Both the position numbers and the translations under genes were made by a program. Below the pieces are notes generated by a model. The model searched no databases. It saw only the letters and a list, made by a program, of their open reading frames with translations, and was not told where the DNA came from. From NCBI GenBank assembly GCA_964017235.1, contig OZ024930.1, forward strand, positions 155,558,221 to 155,622,220: a stretch of DNA of 64,000 nucleotides, in the 5' to 3' direction. Shown in pieces: positions 39,212 to 51,595 of the stretch (position 1 is its first letter; every line of letters begins with the position of its first letter). This DNA comes from Sabellastarte sp. h YS-2021 (taxonomy: Eukaryota > Annelida > Polychaeta > Sabellida > Sabellidae).

Positions 39212-39639
39212 TTTCGAAAATAACTCAAGCCAAAAGATTGTAGATTTATCTTTTGCAATGGTTTACAGTTCAATGAAGCAGTTAAAAAACGTCTTATTCA
39301 CGGTTGAAAAATTTCGTCACAAGCCTGTTGTTATAGTTTAGTTGATTACGGTAAATCCCCAAACAGGAAGTCCAGGTACTTAAGGTGTACTGAAGCTCAA
39401 GTATTGGTAAAATATGATAGATAATGGAGTTTTAGGGTAAGTAAAACACTTTTTATTGTTATATTTATTTTATTCAACACATTTTGTACCTTTTCTGCAA
39501 AGGAAGTATAGATTTTCGGTTTCCACGAACGTTAAAATATACCCGGTAGTTTCATAGATTGTCACCGTATTTCGGTGTCCGGGCACCCTGTCGCACCCCT
39601 AATCAAAAGCAATTGGCGATGGGACAGAGACTCGGTCTA

Positions 39640-39854
39640 CTGCTCAGCTACCCAAGTTTGTTGCCCACCCAAGTTGGTCACCTGCATTTTTTGACAATAT
39701 TTAAACCTATTAGCAATTATCTTTCTTTGTAGAGTAATACATGTGTACCAAAACCACCTGTTCAGCTTGTTTCAGTATCAATATTGCTGGTCCTTTACAG
39801 TTTTTAAGGCAGGCGACGAACATGGGTAGGCGACGAACTTGGGTAGCTAAGCAG
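39640..39854. mobile_element. TA-flanked MITE, TIR CTGCTCAGCTACCCAAGTT
   Basis: The right end, read on the minus strand, is CTGCTTAGCTACCCAAGTTC. TA lies on both sides (39638-39639, 39855-39856). 215 bp, AT-rich, non-coding. TA duplication suggests a Tc1/mariner-type mobiliser. It is inserted near the edge of the TTAA-flanked element. Confidence 0.75.
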
Positions 39855-40023
39855 TAGTCTTAAAGCAAATAATTTGTGAACCATTTCCATTGGCAGTTCT
39901 GAAAGTGATTGTCTTCTGATCCGTCAGTGACTGTTCTGAAGGCACAGTGTTAAATTTAAGTGATTTAAATTTTAAATAAAACGCGAATATATCGAAAATC
40001 CATACTGTACATCTGCTATAGTA

Positions 40024-41005
40024 CACGGCGCGACAGCGATTGGGCCGCAGAATCTATTCGTAGTTACAAGGTGTTGGATTAGCAAATATATATGAAGTCG
40101 TCTAACAAATATATTTATAAAATAAAGCAGTAACTATGACAAAAATAAATATTTTATTAGTTTAATAGAACTTTTTTTTTTTGAATAATGCAAAATGAGA
40201 AAATTATTTAAAATGCGACAGCAATTGGGCCCCTAAAATAAACACTGTAAATTTGATTTTTTTAAAGTTTGTCTACATAATTTATATATAGCATACATTT
40301 CTATCGATTTTTTATCTCTTAAAAAGGGCTTTACATGAAAATTAAACTTAAAAATTTCAATGATATAGGTACCTAAAAATGGATCAGGCTATGTTAACTC
40401 CATCATCTGAAGGTTTTGCAGTACAAAAAGAGGATCAGTGAAATGAATTATGAAATTCTCATTTCTTGCTTGTTTTTTACAAATATTGTATCATTTTAAA
40501 GCTAAAATCTAACAGAAATCACCTAGACTGGCAATACAGCTGCATTTATTAAAAACTTAATCGAAATGTAGAACAAAAACAGGGTAATAAATAAAAAAAA
40601 ATATCAAAATATTTTGTGATTTCCTTCTTATTTGTGGATGTAGTATTATTGTAATTTAATGCAGTTGGAATATTTCAATTTACAAAATATTCATAAGATA
40701 ATGGTATAGTTTCTCCCCTGAGCATTTTTAAATATGAATATAAACGTTACCATAGCCACAGTTGTCAGGATGATGTCATCCTGGATTTTTCGGGGAATCC
40801 CTATAGATTCTATTTTTAGATTGAATATTTATTATTCTCAAAAACGTTTATTTGTAAAATAAAATATGCTAAAACTGTATAATGTATTGACATTTCATAA
40901 TAAGTAAATCTTAAAATTTTAAATTTCATTTTCTATACTGTGAAAAGCATGTTAGTAAAAAAAGGCCCAATCGCTGTCACGGCCCAATCGCTGTCGCCCC
41001 GTGTA
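40024..41005. mobile_element. TA-flanked non-autonomous element, TIR CACGGSGCGACAGCGATTGG
   Basis: The left end CACGGCGCGACAGCGATTGG and the right end, inverted (CACGGGGCGACAGCGATTGG), match at all but one base. TA flanks both. The motif GCGACAGCRATTGGGCC recurs at 40216 and is duplicated at the right end. The interior is AT-rich with no frame. Confidence 0.75.
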
Positions 41006-41159
41006 CTTTATGCAACATATTTTTTGTAAGCTGACATTTCTTAAACTATCATTTAACAACAATGAAAACAAGACTTTTTATCTGTGATTAAGAAGGAACG
41101 TCGCGGAAAATTTATATTTCGGGGAAAATTTCACGTTACGTGTGTAAACACAGTTTTAC

Positions 41160-42367
41160 GGTGGTTCCTAAAACTCGGACAAAAGCGGCGATTCCGTCGC
41201 CGCTTGGACTAATATCGGCGATGTTAATTTTAATTGAGAAGAAGTGAGGAGGGGTAGATGGCCAGCGGCGATAGCGGCGACAGTCCAAGTAAAGCGGCGA
41301 TAGGGAGGGGGAGGGGAGTATTAGGTGTGGCGACAGTAAAATATTGCTGGATTATATATTTGTAAAATATTGTTAGAAACCCCATCGTAGCCTCACGTTT
41401 TCAGCACTCTATGTGTGTACAAGTACCAGCATTTTATATTTTATTTGTTTTAAATATTTCGTGAAGGCAGTATTAGGTGCGGGGACAGTAAAGTATTGCT
41501 GGATTATATATTTGTAAAATATTGTTAGAAACCCCATCGTAGCCTCACGTTTTCAGCACTCTGTGTGTGTACAAGTACCAGCATTTTATATTTTATTTGA
41601 AAACATGAGGCTACGATGGGGTTTCTAACAATCTTTTACAAATATATAATCCAGCAGTTCACTCACTAAACCCCCAACTGGAGCCTCATGTTTCCTCAAT
41701 TAACAGCCACAAGCGGCGATCGCCTTAAAATCTGTCCAACTTGGAAATGGGGAGGGGGTGCGGCGACAGGTAAATATTGCTGGATTATATATTTGTAAAA
41801 TATTGTTAGAAACCCCATCGTAGCCTCACGTTTTCAACACTCTATGTGTGTACAAGTACCAGCATTTTATATTTTATTTGTTTTAAATATTTCGTGAAGG
41901 CAGTATTAGGTGCGGGGACAGTAAAGTATTGCTGGATTATATATTTGTAAAATATTGTTAGAAACCCCATCGTAGCCTCACGTTTTCAGCACTCTGTGTG
42001 TGTACAAGTACCAGTATTTTATATTTTATTTGAAAACATGAGGCTACGATGGGGTTTCTAACAATCTTTTACAAATATATAATCCAGCAGTTCACTCACT
42101 AAACCCCCAACTGGAGCCTCATGTTTCCTCAATTAACAGCCACAAGCGGCGATCGCCTTAAAATCTGTCCAACTTGGAAATGGGGAGGGGGTGCGGCGAC
42201 AGGTAAATATTGCTGGATTATATATTTGTAAAATATTGTTAGAAACACACATTCATCCAAACAATGGGAAAACCAATCGCCCCCCCCCCCCCCCCCCATC
42301 GCCGCTATCGCCGCTTTGTCCAAGTAAAAGTCCAAGTTGGACAGAAGTCCGACTTTTAGGAAGCACC
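41160..42367. mobile_element. non-autonomous element with 9-bp TSD CAGTTTTAC and internal tandem palindromes
   Basis: CAGTTTTAC stands at 41151-41159 and 42368-42376. The ends GGTGGTTCCTAAAACTCGGA and, inverted, GGTGCTTCCTAAAAGTCGGA match well. Near both ends are AGCGGCGAT and GTCCAAGT motifs. The middle is a tandem repeat of about 431 bp (41749 and 42180 are equivalent points). Its units contain a long inverted pair, from TGCTGGATTATATATTTGTA to its inverse. A run of about 19 C lies at 42278-42297. A 9-bp duplication suggests Mutator-like. Confidence 0.85.
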
Positions 42368-42376
42368 CAGTTTTAC

Positions 42377-44985
42377 TATATTATCGCTCAAAATCATGCT
42401 TGCTTCGAAAAAACATTTCTGGTTAAGTTTGACATCCCGTATGAAAATTCAGGGGTTACAATATGTGAGTTACAAACAATATAATCAATACAATTCAAAA
42501 AGAAAAGGGCACTTCGAAGCCTTTTGAGACTGCTACCCTTAAATATAGCTTGTCCTTACTAAAATCTGAATGTGAGTAAAAAGTAATATTCGGCCCCGGT
42601 ATTAGTGCATCCGGTGGATAACATGCAATTTTCCAAGACCTGACCAGTCCCATTCTTATTTGAGAAAGCATATAATATTGTACCTAAATTATATGTACAT
42701 AAATTATAAATCTATTCTAGTGGAGATATTAAATAAGTTGGTTTGGTGAGGTTTCTTTTCCACAATATATTATGTGCCAAATGGATCTTCTAAAAATGCA
42801 ACTAAAACTGGTCGTGTACTGTGCCAATAGCAGATTATGTATCAGTGTGTATTTTGATCATTCTGATGGTTTGGTGTAGGTCTCCCACAGCTAGGGTATT
42901 CCATAGTACACAGCATTCTAATGTCATATCAATGACTAGATGCATATTCAGCAAATTTGACATTGTTTGGCTAATGTTGATTCACTGTGGTGGCTTTCTT
43001 TCCAATTGCAAAGCTACATATCTTTAGATTCGAACTCTGTTGGGTTAACGATGGGCCAACAGTAATTTTTTGTTCAAGATAATGGTGAGCAAGAATGTGT
43101 AGGGGATATTGGAAAGTTGATAAAAAATGCGTACTTGTTAAAGTGTGTCTTAAATCAGATTTCAGTGAACCAACAGTTTTAGTCCAGTATTAACACTTTC
43201 AGAAAGAAAATATTCTCATCAAAGAAACAAAAAAACAAAATTGTTATTTAAATTCATAATTTTATCACTGGATATATATTTTTTACTTTTACTACATATA
43301 ACTTGAGCTGTACAAAATGGCATAAAACTGCACTTTGAGTCTGAGTTGTTTTTATTTACAAACAAGTTATTGAATGAGAAGAAAACGTGACGACTTCCTG
43401 TTGCCACTAAATATCTTCTTATCTACCATAATATAAACCATACAACTAATAGGTCTGTCATAATGAGCTCAGGTTTGTTACAAACTTAAGTCTGATATCA
43501 GTTTTGATCTCATATACTGAAATTGTTCGCAAAAGCTACGTCTATAAATCTACCTTTAAAACACAGACTTATTTTCCTTCAAAGCATTGAATTGGATCCC
43601 TTTATAATGTTAAGAAAAAATCATAATCAAATAAACACATTAGCATAATATAAATAACTTAAATATCTCAAGAAATAATTGGTCACAATTCTTCATGGTT
43701 TAAAACATTAGATATCAGCAAGCTCATGTGTAATGTCCTCAGTGGCCCGGTGGGTTTGTAGGTATGGCATATCATCACAGGTTGTCACCTCTGTGTAGGT
43801 GCGACTCCCACAAGTGCCAATGCTGAGGACCTGTCCCAATATGACTCTTTCTATTGAACAGGGTGTAAAACACAAACTTTGACTTTGCAAGCTCATTTGT
43901 TAACAAACCAATAACAGTTAACAAGCAGTGCCTGAGAATGCATGTACACAAACCTCCGCTTGTTGGTAGTGTTGAAACGACACAAAATGAATCTTGCCAC
44001 AGATCAATCCTTGGTCCAGTAGTTTGAAATTTCAAATGTGGCTCTTACTACATATCTTCTCTTTTCATATCTCCCCTTTTTATAAATTATTAATTGTTTT
44101 TATTGCCAGAAAATAATGTTACATGCATGAGTTTACACTGACACAATCTCTAAAGTTTGAACAACACAATTTATCAATATAATAATCACTTTTAAGCTTT
44201 CTCAGTAATCTTACAGCAAAAACAGAAAGGAATAGAACTTATTGAATAAACTTAGTATAAAACAACAATATGCAGATTTACATGTGGAGCTTTTTAAAGT
44301 TGTGAAGCTATTCAGAGAGTCAAGCGAGATTCTGTATCTTTCATTGAAAGTCGATAATTTCCCTTGTTTGATAAAAATTACCTCTTGTAACTTTAACTTC
44401 CGTGTCAAATTCTGCAGGATATTGTTTGAAAACAATCATTTATTACTTTTTTTACACTTATAGATAAAGTTTTGCCCTGTCAACACACAGTTTGCTGGAA
44501 ACCAGTCTTTGTTCCCCGTTTAGTTGATTTGCACTTAATAACCCTGCTACACACCATCCTTGTCTTTTCTGCTGCCACGTTTAAGTGTGCATCAATACAA
44601 AATAACTGTGAAAAATAAGGAAAAAAATTCTGGAGACTTGTTCCAAATCTGAATGACCTGTAAGGTGGACAGAGCCAAGTAGAGATCACACTGTAACAAA
44701 CTGTCTGTTTCAAGTCTATGGTATCTATAATCTATTATCAGAGCAGTGGCTTTTATAAAAATTACTTTATTAAAACAATAATGTTTATTTTTTTTCTAAG
44801 TATGTTGTCACAGCATTGATAAACTGTCATAAAACTGCTTCCGTGCAATAAACGAGTACTGCATGACTTTTTGAAAGCCTGCCAAATCTTCCACATATAC
44901 TACAACCTTTGTCTGCGATTAGTGCTATAATGGACCCATGTATGTATCACGTTCAAAATAAATGATTATCCATGGGCGTTAACAA
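42377..44985. other. no feature recognised
   Basis: 2.6 kb of AT-rich sequence. The small open frames have no recognisable domains or splice context. Confidence 0.5.
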
Positions 44986-45949
44986 CCCAGTAAACATTTT
45001 TGAGTTTCTCAAATGTTTGAAAGGAAGTGTTTGGCGAAGGTTAAAAATGATGGGTACGAAACCAGTTTATGATAGAATGTTTTCAAAATGTTTTATGTAC
45101 ACCATTTATCATACATTTAGTGACAATTGTTAGAAAAAAATACTTACTTAATTACTTCGGCATTGCTCAGCAATGTTTACCTTAATTGGTGTCAGAGGTC
45201 AAATTCAATGTCTTAATTTTTAGCTAGGTTGCTCACTAATGAAGTTATTATTTCTATATCTAAAATTATAGATGGTGGCTTATAAACTAGCTGTGCCCCA
45301 TTCAATTCTTATATTATTTTTAGGGATTGCAAGTGGGACAATTTTTGACAAATCCTCTAAAATCCCTTATTACTGTCATCTTTGTTTGGAAATGTTTGAA
45401 GGTGAATGTTCAATAAGCATTCTGAAAATATGGGTAAAAATATTTGTGATAGATTTTTTTTCAAAACACTAGATAGAAAACCTTTCAAACACGTTTTAAA
45501 ATGATAGGTTTGAAATCCAGTTGGTATTAAAGGATTGTCAAATATTTTCAGAGCAAACATTTACAAAACATTGTCAACAAATGTTGTTTAAACGTTTCAT
45601 GTATACTGTTTATCAAACATTTCATGATGAATGTTTGAAAGAACATTTCCAGCATAACCTTCATTTCTTCAGCTAGTTTTAAATGTTAAAATGTTAGTTT
45701 TAAATGTTAAAAATGTTTCCAGTGAAACCCAGTTTCTTAAGTTATTTTTAAAAACGATTAATAAATGTTTTCAGCAAAAACGTTTACATAGAGAATGCTT
45801 ATAAAACGTTTTTAAACATTAAACTGTAAACGTTGATTTGGAAACATTTAGTGACCTAAAATATAGGGTTTAAATAGGTTTTAAACACGTTTTGTAAACA
45901 CGTTTTGTAAACATTGAAACCATTTTAAAACATTTTAGTGTTTATTGGG
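44986..45949. mobile_element. MITE-like element, ends CCCAGTAAACA / TGTTTATTGGG, packed with AAACGTTT-type motifs
   Basis: The short inverted ends differ at one base. Inside, palindromic or near-palindromic words such as AAACGTTT, AAATGTTT and AAACATTT recur many times in both directions. No coding frame. Flanking duplications are unclear. Confidence 0.55.
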
Positions 45950-46185
45950 AATAGATACAACTACAGAGACTCTGAGGAAGTGTATAATAATAAATTGTAG
46001 ATTACCATAATTACTCGTTTTTACTCAAGTACAACAGCAGACTGGCGTGCACAAAACTTCATTTTACACGAGACCTGTAATTCCTATATACAAGCAAACC
46101 CTATATATAGGTTTACTCGATGAGAAAAAAATACTCCCTCTGAAAAATTAATTAAACAAAGCAGTCAGGTAAGACAAAAGTAGTC

Positions 46186-46233
46186 ATGGCGTCCCCCAAC
46201 TCCGATACAAAACTCTGGAAGATGCCGCTGAAG
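46186..46233 (+). CDS. possible first coding exon of an unidentified gene
   Basis: ATG reads MASPNSDTKLWKMPLK and then meets a good donor, CTGAAG|GTAGGC, in phase 0. An in-frame TAA lies 11 codons upstream. It is not recognisable by itself. The phase matches the acceptor at 63555, so it could be an alternative first exon of the rhophilin-like gene, or of an undetected gene between. Low confidence. Confidence 0.3.
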
Positions 46234-47008
46234 GTAGGCCAAAATATATCAATCAATATTTTATAATTTAAAAACCACACATCATGAGCACACATACAGT
46301 AAAACTATAAGATTAATTCAGACAAATAAATATTTAACTATATGTGCGTAGCAAACACACACACCCTCCCCCATCTCTCAGATGCTGGGTTCAATTCTCA
46401 GTCCAACCTGAAGGGGGGGGGGGGGGAAGTTACTTACTGGGTGGTGACCTATGGTTTGTCATTGCAGAATCTATGGAAAAACTAGCATTCATTGCTTTCC
46501 TTAATCCCATGAACTACCTGCTGTGGTATGACCTATGCGAGGTGTCGGGTGCGACATTGAACCCCAAAATATAATATGACAAAGAATATAAAAATCCTCA
46601 TCAAGGATTTCCTGTTCGCACTTTAAAAAATAAGGGGTAAAATTATGAAAAATTAAATCTAAGTTCAAATAAAATCTACTGTCCACAAATAAACTATTCT
46701 CCACAGATATTATTATTTTCTCAAAATGCAGTGTTTAATAACAGAGTTGTTCTTATTAATTTTTTTTGTTTGGAAAGATAAACTATATCCCTTTAAAGGG
46801 TTTTATATACGTATGCATGAACCTGCGTTTGCATATGTATTGTCATTGGTATTTTTTAAAACAATAAAGAACACAATAAACAATATTTTATTCTGTTCTA
46901 CAATCTATTTATATGACATATTTCCATAAATTTAATTAACACTATTTAACATTAACTGGAATAGATTTGTTTAAATTATTCAATTTATTATCATTGCCCA
47001 GGGAACAC
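46234..47008. other. no gene recognised
   Basis: Has a run of about 14 G near 46412-46426 and AT-rich sequence. Confidence 0.5.
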
Positions 47009-47010
47009 TA

Positions 47011-47745
47011 CAGAGCCCCTAATAGGACATAGTAAAATAAATATTGCACCATGTATTAAGTCGTGCGCACAAGATGATCTCGTGATAACGAGAAAATAAG
47101 TTGTGATAATGAGATTATCTCGTTAGCACCACTTGTTTTCTTGATATCACAAGATCATCTCGTGCTCACCAGATGATCTTGTGCTCACTAGATAACGTGG
47201 TGATCACCAGATGAAGTAGTTATCACGACATAATAAGTAGTGAGCACTAGTTTATGTGGTGATCACCACTTATTATGTTGTTATCACCAGATGAAGTAGT
47301 GAGCACTACATAATCTGGTGCTAACCAGATCATTCTATTATCACTAGTTCATCTTGTGCTCACCACTTCATCTAGTGATCACCAGATGATGTGGTGCTCA
47401 CTACTTATTTTCTTGTTATCACCAGATGATCTTGATATCACAAGATGATCTCATTATCACCAAATCATCTTGATATCATGAGATGATCTTGTTATCACAA
47501 CTTATTATCTCATTATAACGAGATCATCTCATTATCACGACTTATTTTCTCGTTATCACAAGATCATCTTGTGCGCATGACTTAATACATAGTGCAATTT
47601 TTATTTTACCATGTCCTATTTATCTCATTATAATGAGATCATCTCATTATCACCACTTATTTTCTCGTTATCACGAGATCATCTCGTGCGCACGACTTAA
47701 TACATGGTGTAATTTTTATTTTACCATGTCCTATTAGGGGCTCCA
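47011..47745. mobile_element. foldback-type element made of palindromic GTGATAACGAGA-like units, TA-flanked
   Basis: Inverted ends of about 90 bp: left from CAGAGCCCCTAATAGGACAT, right from TGGAGCCCCTAATAGGACAT on the minus strand. TA lies on each side (47009-47010, 47746-47747). The interior repeats words such as GATGATCT, GTGATCACCA, GTTATCACGA and ATAACGAGA, each close to its own inverse, so many hairpins are possible. Confidence 0.8.
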
Positions 47746-47810
47746 TAGAACACAAACCTCTCCCAAGTATCTGAAACCAGGTACTAGCAAAAAAAAATCC
47801 AGATCATTAG

Positions 47811-48629
47811 TTACGGAAGCTCTGGACTGCCAAAATTTATTTTATATTAAGTCAAATATATGACTTAGTATCTCGTATGTATGACTTAATAACTTGTATG
47901 TACAACTTAGTATCTCGTATGTACAACTTAGTATCTCGTATATATGACTTAATAACTTGTATATACGACTTACTATCTCGTATATACGACTTAATAACTT
48001 GTATATATGACTTAGTATCTTGTATATACGACTTACTATCTCGTATATACGACTTAATAACTTGTATATACAACTTACTATCTTGTATATATGACTTAAT
48101 AACTCGTATATACAACTTAGTATCTCGTATATACGACTTACTATCTTGTATATTCGACTTAGGTTATTAAGTTACTTTTACAAGATACTAGGTTGTATAT
48201 ACAAGTTATTAAGTCATATATATGAGATACTAAGTTGTACATACAAGATACTAAGTCGTATATGCAAGTTATTAAGTCATATATACAGGATACTAATTCA
48301 TATATACAAGTTATTAAGTGGTATATACGAGATACTAAGTCGAATATACAAGATACTAAGTCATATATATGAGATACTTAGTCGTATATACCAGTTATTA
48401 AGTCGTATATACGAGATACTTAAGTCGCATATACCAGTTATTAAGTCGTATATACAAGATACTAAGTCATATATACAAGATAGTAAGTCGTATATACGAC
48501 TTATTATACTAAGTCGTATATACAAGATAGTAAGCCGTATATACGAGTTATTAAGTCGTACATACGAGATACTAAGTCGCATATCCAACTTAATATAAAA
48601 TAAATTTTGGCAGCTCAGAGCTTCCGTAA
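47811..48629. mobile_element. foldback element with a 21-bp minisatellite core, 4-bp TTAG repeats
   Basis: The ends TTACGGAAGCTCTG and CAGAGCTTCCGTAA are perfect inverses and continue as TGCCAAAATTTATTTTATAT on both arms. TTAG flanks both sides (47807-47810, 48630-48633). The left half is a tandem array of a 21-bp unit containing GACTTAATAACTTGTATA, and the right half is the same array inverted. Open frames over it (such as 48146-48598) are translations of the 21-nt unit, not genes. Confidence 0.85.
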
Positions 48630-48633
48630 TTAG

Positions 48634-50264
48634 TAGAGCCGAGCTGAAATTTTGTTAACCAGCGCACCGAGTTCCCCTTTGCGCTAGACCTTGTGCAAGG
48701 TCCTTCCTTAGCACACTATGATTCTCTGAGAGTATTTCCCCCCAGTGAGAGTGTAAATCCAGACTGTTATAAAATGCACTCGTTCATTGATGTAAAAAAG
48801 TGAAGACTTGTGAGCAAGTTTACCTTTGCGGGGAACATATTGCGCCTTAGAGTTCAGTTAGTTTGTGAGTTATTTAGCAGATATTATCTTAACTATTACT
48901 AAAAGAGTCTGGAATCTCTGTCCAGGACAGGTCAAAGGCAAACCCCTTTGTCCCACCTTAGGGGACAAGGGGTAAAAGGAGCGAGAAACAAAGTAAATGA
49001 CACTGTAAGTTTTACTTTAAAATTATTAAACAGTGCTCTGATAAAATAACTAGTTTCCCATCCCAGTGTAAACGTGTGAGGGCGTACATTTGTGAAATTA
49101 AGTATGTAACACTTACCTCTTTGTCAGTGCATTTGAGATATTAAAAAACCACAGAATGAATTCAGATATGTAACATTTTCAAAGGGTGGTTAAATTCGAT
49201 TACACCTGGACTTTAGCGGTGTTATTTCATAATGTATTCTTTACACATATATTTACAACAAAGTACGTTAATATAAACAGGAAATAAGCTATTAGTGCCT
49301 TTGAATCTGTTTGGTTAGATAGCAGATAATGTGTCTTTTACTCTTTGTATTTTGTACATAATGCTCTTATGTCTTTAATTGCACATTCTCTTTCGGAACA
49401 CACATAGTAGGATTATCTTTCATTAAATAGGATTATTTTGTTCCAACGATTACTTAAAGGATTAAAATCTTCTGTATTTACACTTTATTTACAGTTTATC
49501 TTTAATAAGAGATGATTCCAATGACCAGTATTGTGCACAATTGCATAGAGATACTTAGTTATAACACCATTCACTACGATGTTTGTATTTTAGTTATTCA
49601 CACTTACTCCACACAACCTATTTTCTGAAGACAGTTACTCTTATCTATAAAAACATCATCTTGGAAGTAATTAATGCCCTGCTGGACCTTTAACATATTT
49701 ACTATTTTATCTATTGTATCAGTACATGCTGCTGTGAAAATAATGTAACATATTATCTGTGGATATTATTATAAACTATAAGATTGCTGCCATAAATATT
49801 AAGGGCTTCTATCATTCGGATAGCTGTCGCCTAATTACTGGGACTACTATTGCAACATATATAGCAAACTTCAGTGGCTTGATCACCCATCCAAGCTAGC
49901 CACTAATTCAGAATAATTCACCAACCTCACCCATATTTTTTATCGTGTCCACCCAGATCTTTTGTTGGGTACACCTGTTTTTTTGGTCAGGTACACATAG
50001 CTCTTCTGTCTTTATACCTGAATATCTTGAACATATCCAGATGGAAGTTATTATGGATATGGAAGTCTTGAAGTTCAAGACTCAAAGTCAAGTATGCTTC
50101 AAATCAATCTAATACCTAGGTCGTATCTTTCTGTCCTTAGGCCATGAGTCACAAATGAATGGGCTAATCTACGCTTGGTTGTGGGTCCCTGTGATGCTAT
50201 CTGCGATGTGCAGGGACAACATAAAGTTTCTTTAAATGTTTTTTTTTCACTATCAAGTTTTTGA
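48634..50264. other. no feature recognised
   Basis: AT-rich intergenic sequence without an exon I can support. Confidence 0.5.
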
Positions 50265-50575
50265 AACATATACAGGTATCCAGATACAGATCCAGACAGT
50301 GATCCAGATACTCCCAAAATCTAATCACTTGTTCCTTGTCCCATTTAGAACATTTCCTGAAAATTACATGTCATATATCCAGAAGATCCAGATCGTGATC
50401 CGGATCACTCCCAAAATTTAATCATTTCTTCCTTTTACCTTTTCAGACATATCCTGAAAATTTTATCTAAATCCGTCCATAAGTTTTTGAGTTATCTTGT
50501 TCACAAACGCACAAACAAACTCACAAACAAACCTAGGCGAAAACATAACCTCCTTGGCGGAGGTAGTAAAATAAC
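50265..50575 (-). repeat. dispersed repeat, 'ACCTCCGCCAAGG' family, inverted copy
   Basis: 'gatccagatac.cccaaaat.taatca.ttccttt' appears twice and 'cataagtttttgagttatcttgttcacaaac' follows. The right end is CCTCCTTGGCGGAGGTAGTA. Related to 706-1035. Confidence 0.5.
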
Positions 50576-51409
50576 TTTCACAGTTAATTTCCTTATAATT
50601 TACATGATTTATGAAAGTCTGTCTTCATAACATACATTTTGCCAACGCCCACGAGTGTTCACCCATCCCCATAAACAAGTTAAGTCTAGATATGTTTTCA
50701 AAGTCGACCAAACAGTTTTGAAGTATGCAAATGTATAGTGGTACGCCTGGAAAGCGAGCAAATGGTGGTCAAGTGGTGGAATCTTTACATTATATGTCTT
50801 GTAGTTTACGACTATATATTTCATAGCTATACATGGCCCCACTTTCACTGTTGGTAACTTTAAGTCTTTCCTTTATTTTCTTTATTTTTGAGGGGGGTAC
50901 AAATATTACAGTATTACACCTAAGGTGTGTAACATAAGAAAAAAAATCGGAAAAAGTCACTTTTTCATATATAGAAAGTTTTTTATTATTATTATTATTA
51001 TCTCCACTCTGGTGCACTTTATTACAAGTAACATTTGAAATTAGTCGATTTCTACTGGAGAAATATATTTCCATCAGAAAAAAATGTGTCTTATCACGGA
51101 CACGCGTGACAGCACCATTAGCAATCTTTAATTCTAGACTTTTGCATGCTTTCCAAGTTCTCAAAGGATACAATATTATGAAATTATGCCAAATGAAGAA
51201 TATTTCTCAAAACCGGACACAAAGGTCATATATTATGTTAAGCAGTATTCACATGTATCTCTTTCCTTACAACAAAATAATTTTATATTTTATTATATAA
51301 ATCCTAGTTACACAAAGGTGTGATACACATGAAACCATCTGTATTGTATATTTAACACACTGTTAAATATAAGATGTTAAAATTCTATTGTAGCCCTTTA
51401 AAAATTTGG
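50576..51409. other. no gene; short microsatellite
   Basis: An ATT microsatellite lies at about 50981-51001. Nothing else recognised. Confidence 0.5.
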
Positions 51410-51595
51410 GATTTTGTATATATCCAGTATATGATTTTGATCTTTTCCAAAATTTTATCACTTCTTCCTTTGACCAGGCACTGCCTACATAAAATTATTC
51501 ATAGGATCAATTCATTACTTTTGGAGTTATCGTGAACACAATCAAATATACAGACGAATGAACACACACTGAAACATAACCTCTTTGTGCAGGTA
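51410..51595 (-). repeat. dispersed repeat, third copy, 3' part
   Basis: Shares 'ttttgatcttttccaaaattttatcacttcttcctttgacc', a 'gagttatcgtgaacacaa' block and 'aacataacctctttg.gcaggta' with the copy at 50265-50575, in the same orientation. Confidence 0.45.

Larger units (their letters stand above)
36294..39601 (-). mobile_element. hAT transposon (ZBED-like transposase), degraded, 8-bp TSD ATCAAAAG
   Basis: The ends TAGGGGTG and CACCCCTA are perfect inverses, and ATCAAAAG flanks both (36286-36293, 39602-39609). It carries a BED zinc-finger transposase read on the minus strand, with several inactivating changes, and a MITE inside its 3' part (36482-36949). Confidence 0.92.
35252..39859. mobile_element. 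outer TTAA-flanked element holding three insertions directly and one within the hAT
   Basis: TTAA stands at 35248-35251 and 39860-39863. Just inside, about 100 bp of inverted sequence reads from 35252 (GTAGACCGAGTTTCCGTCCC) and, inverted, from 39639 back through 39610 and then 36293-36213, interrupted by the hAT. A TTAA duplication is typical of piggyBac and Kolobok-type elements. Removing the inserts leaves about 0.5 kb, so it is non-autonomous. The class is an inference. Confidence 0.6.

Noticed and set aside
41100-42400. Assembly duplication artefact
   Set aside because: The tandem unit lies within an element having a perfect target duplication and matching ends, so the element is real. 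Exact unit number could still be affected by assembly.
47040-47740. CRISPR array
   Set aside because: The repeats are self-complementary words without constant repeat and spacer lengths, and the setting is a eukaryotic genome.
48146-48598. 150-codon open frame of YDL/SRI repeats
   Set aside because: It is a translation of the 21-nt minisatellite unit, and the complementary strand is open in the same way.
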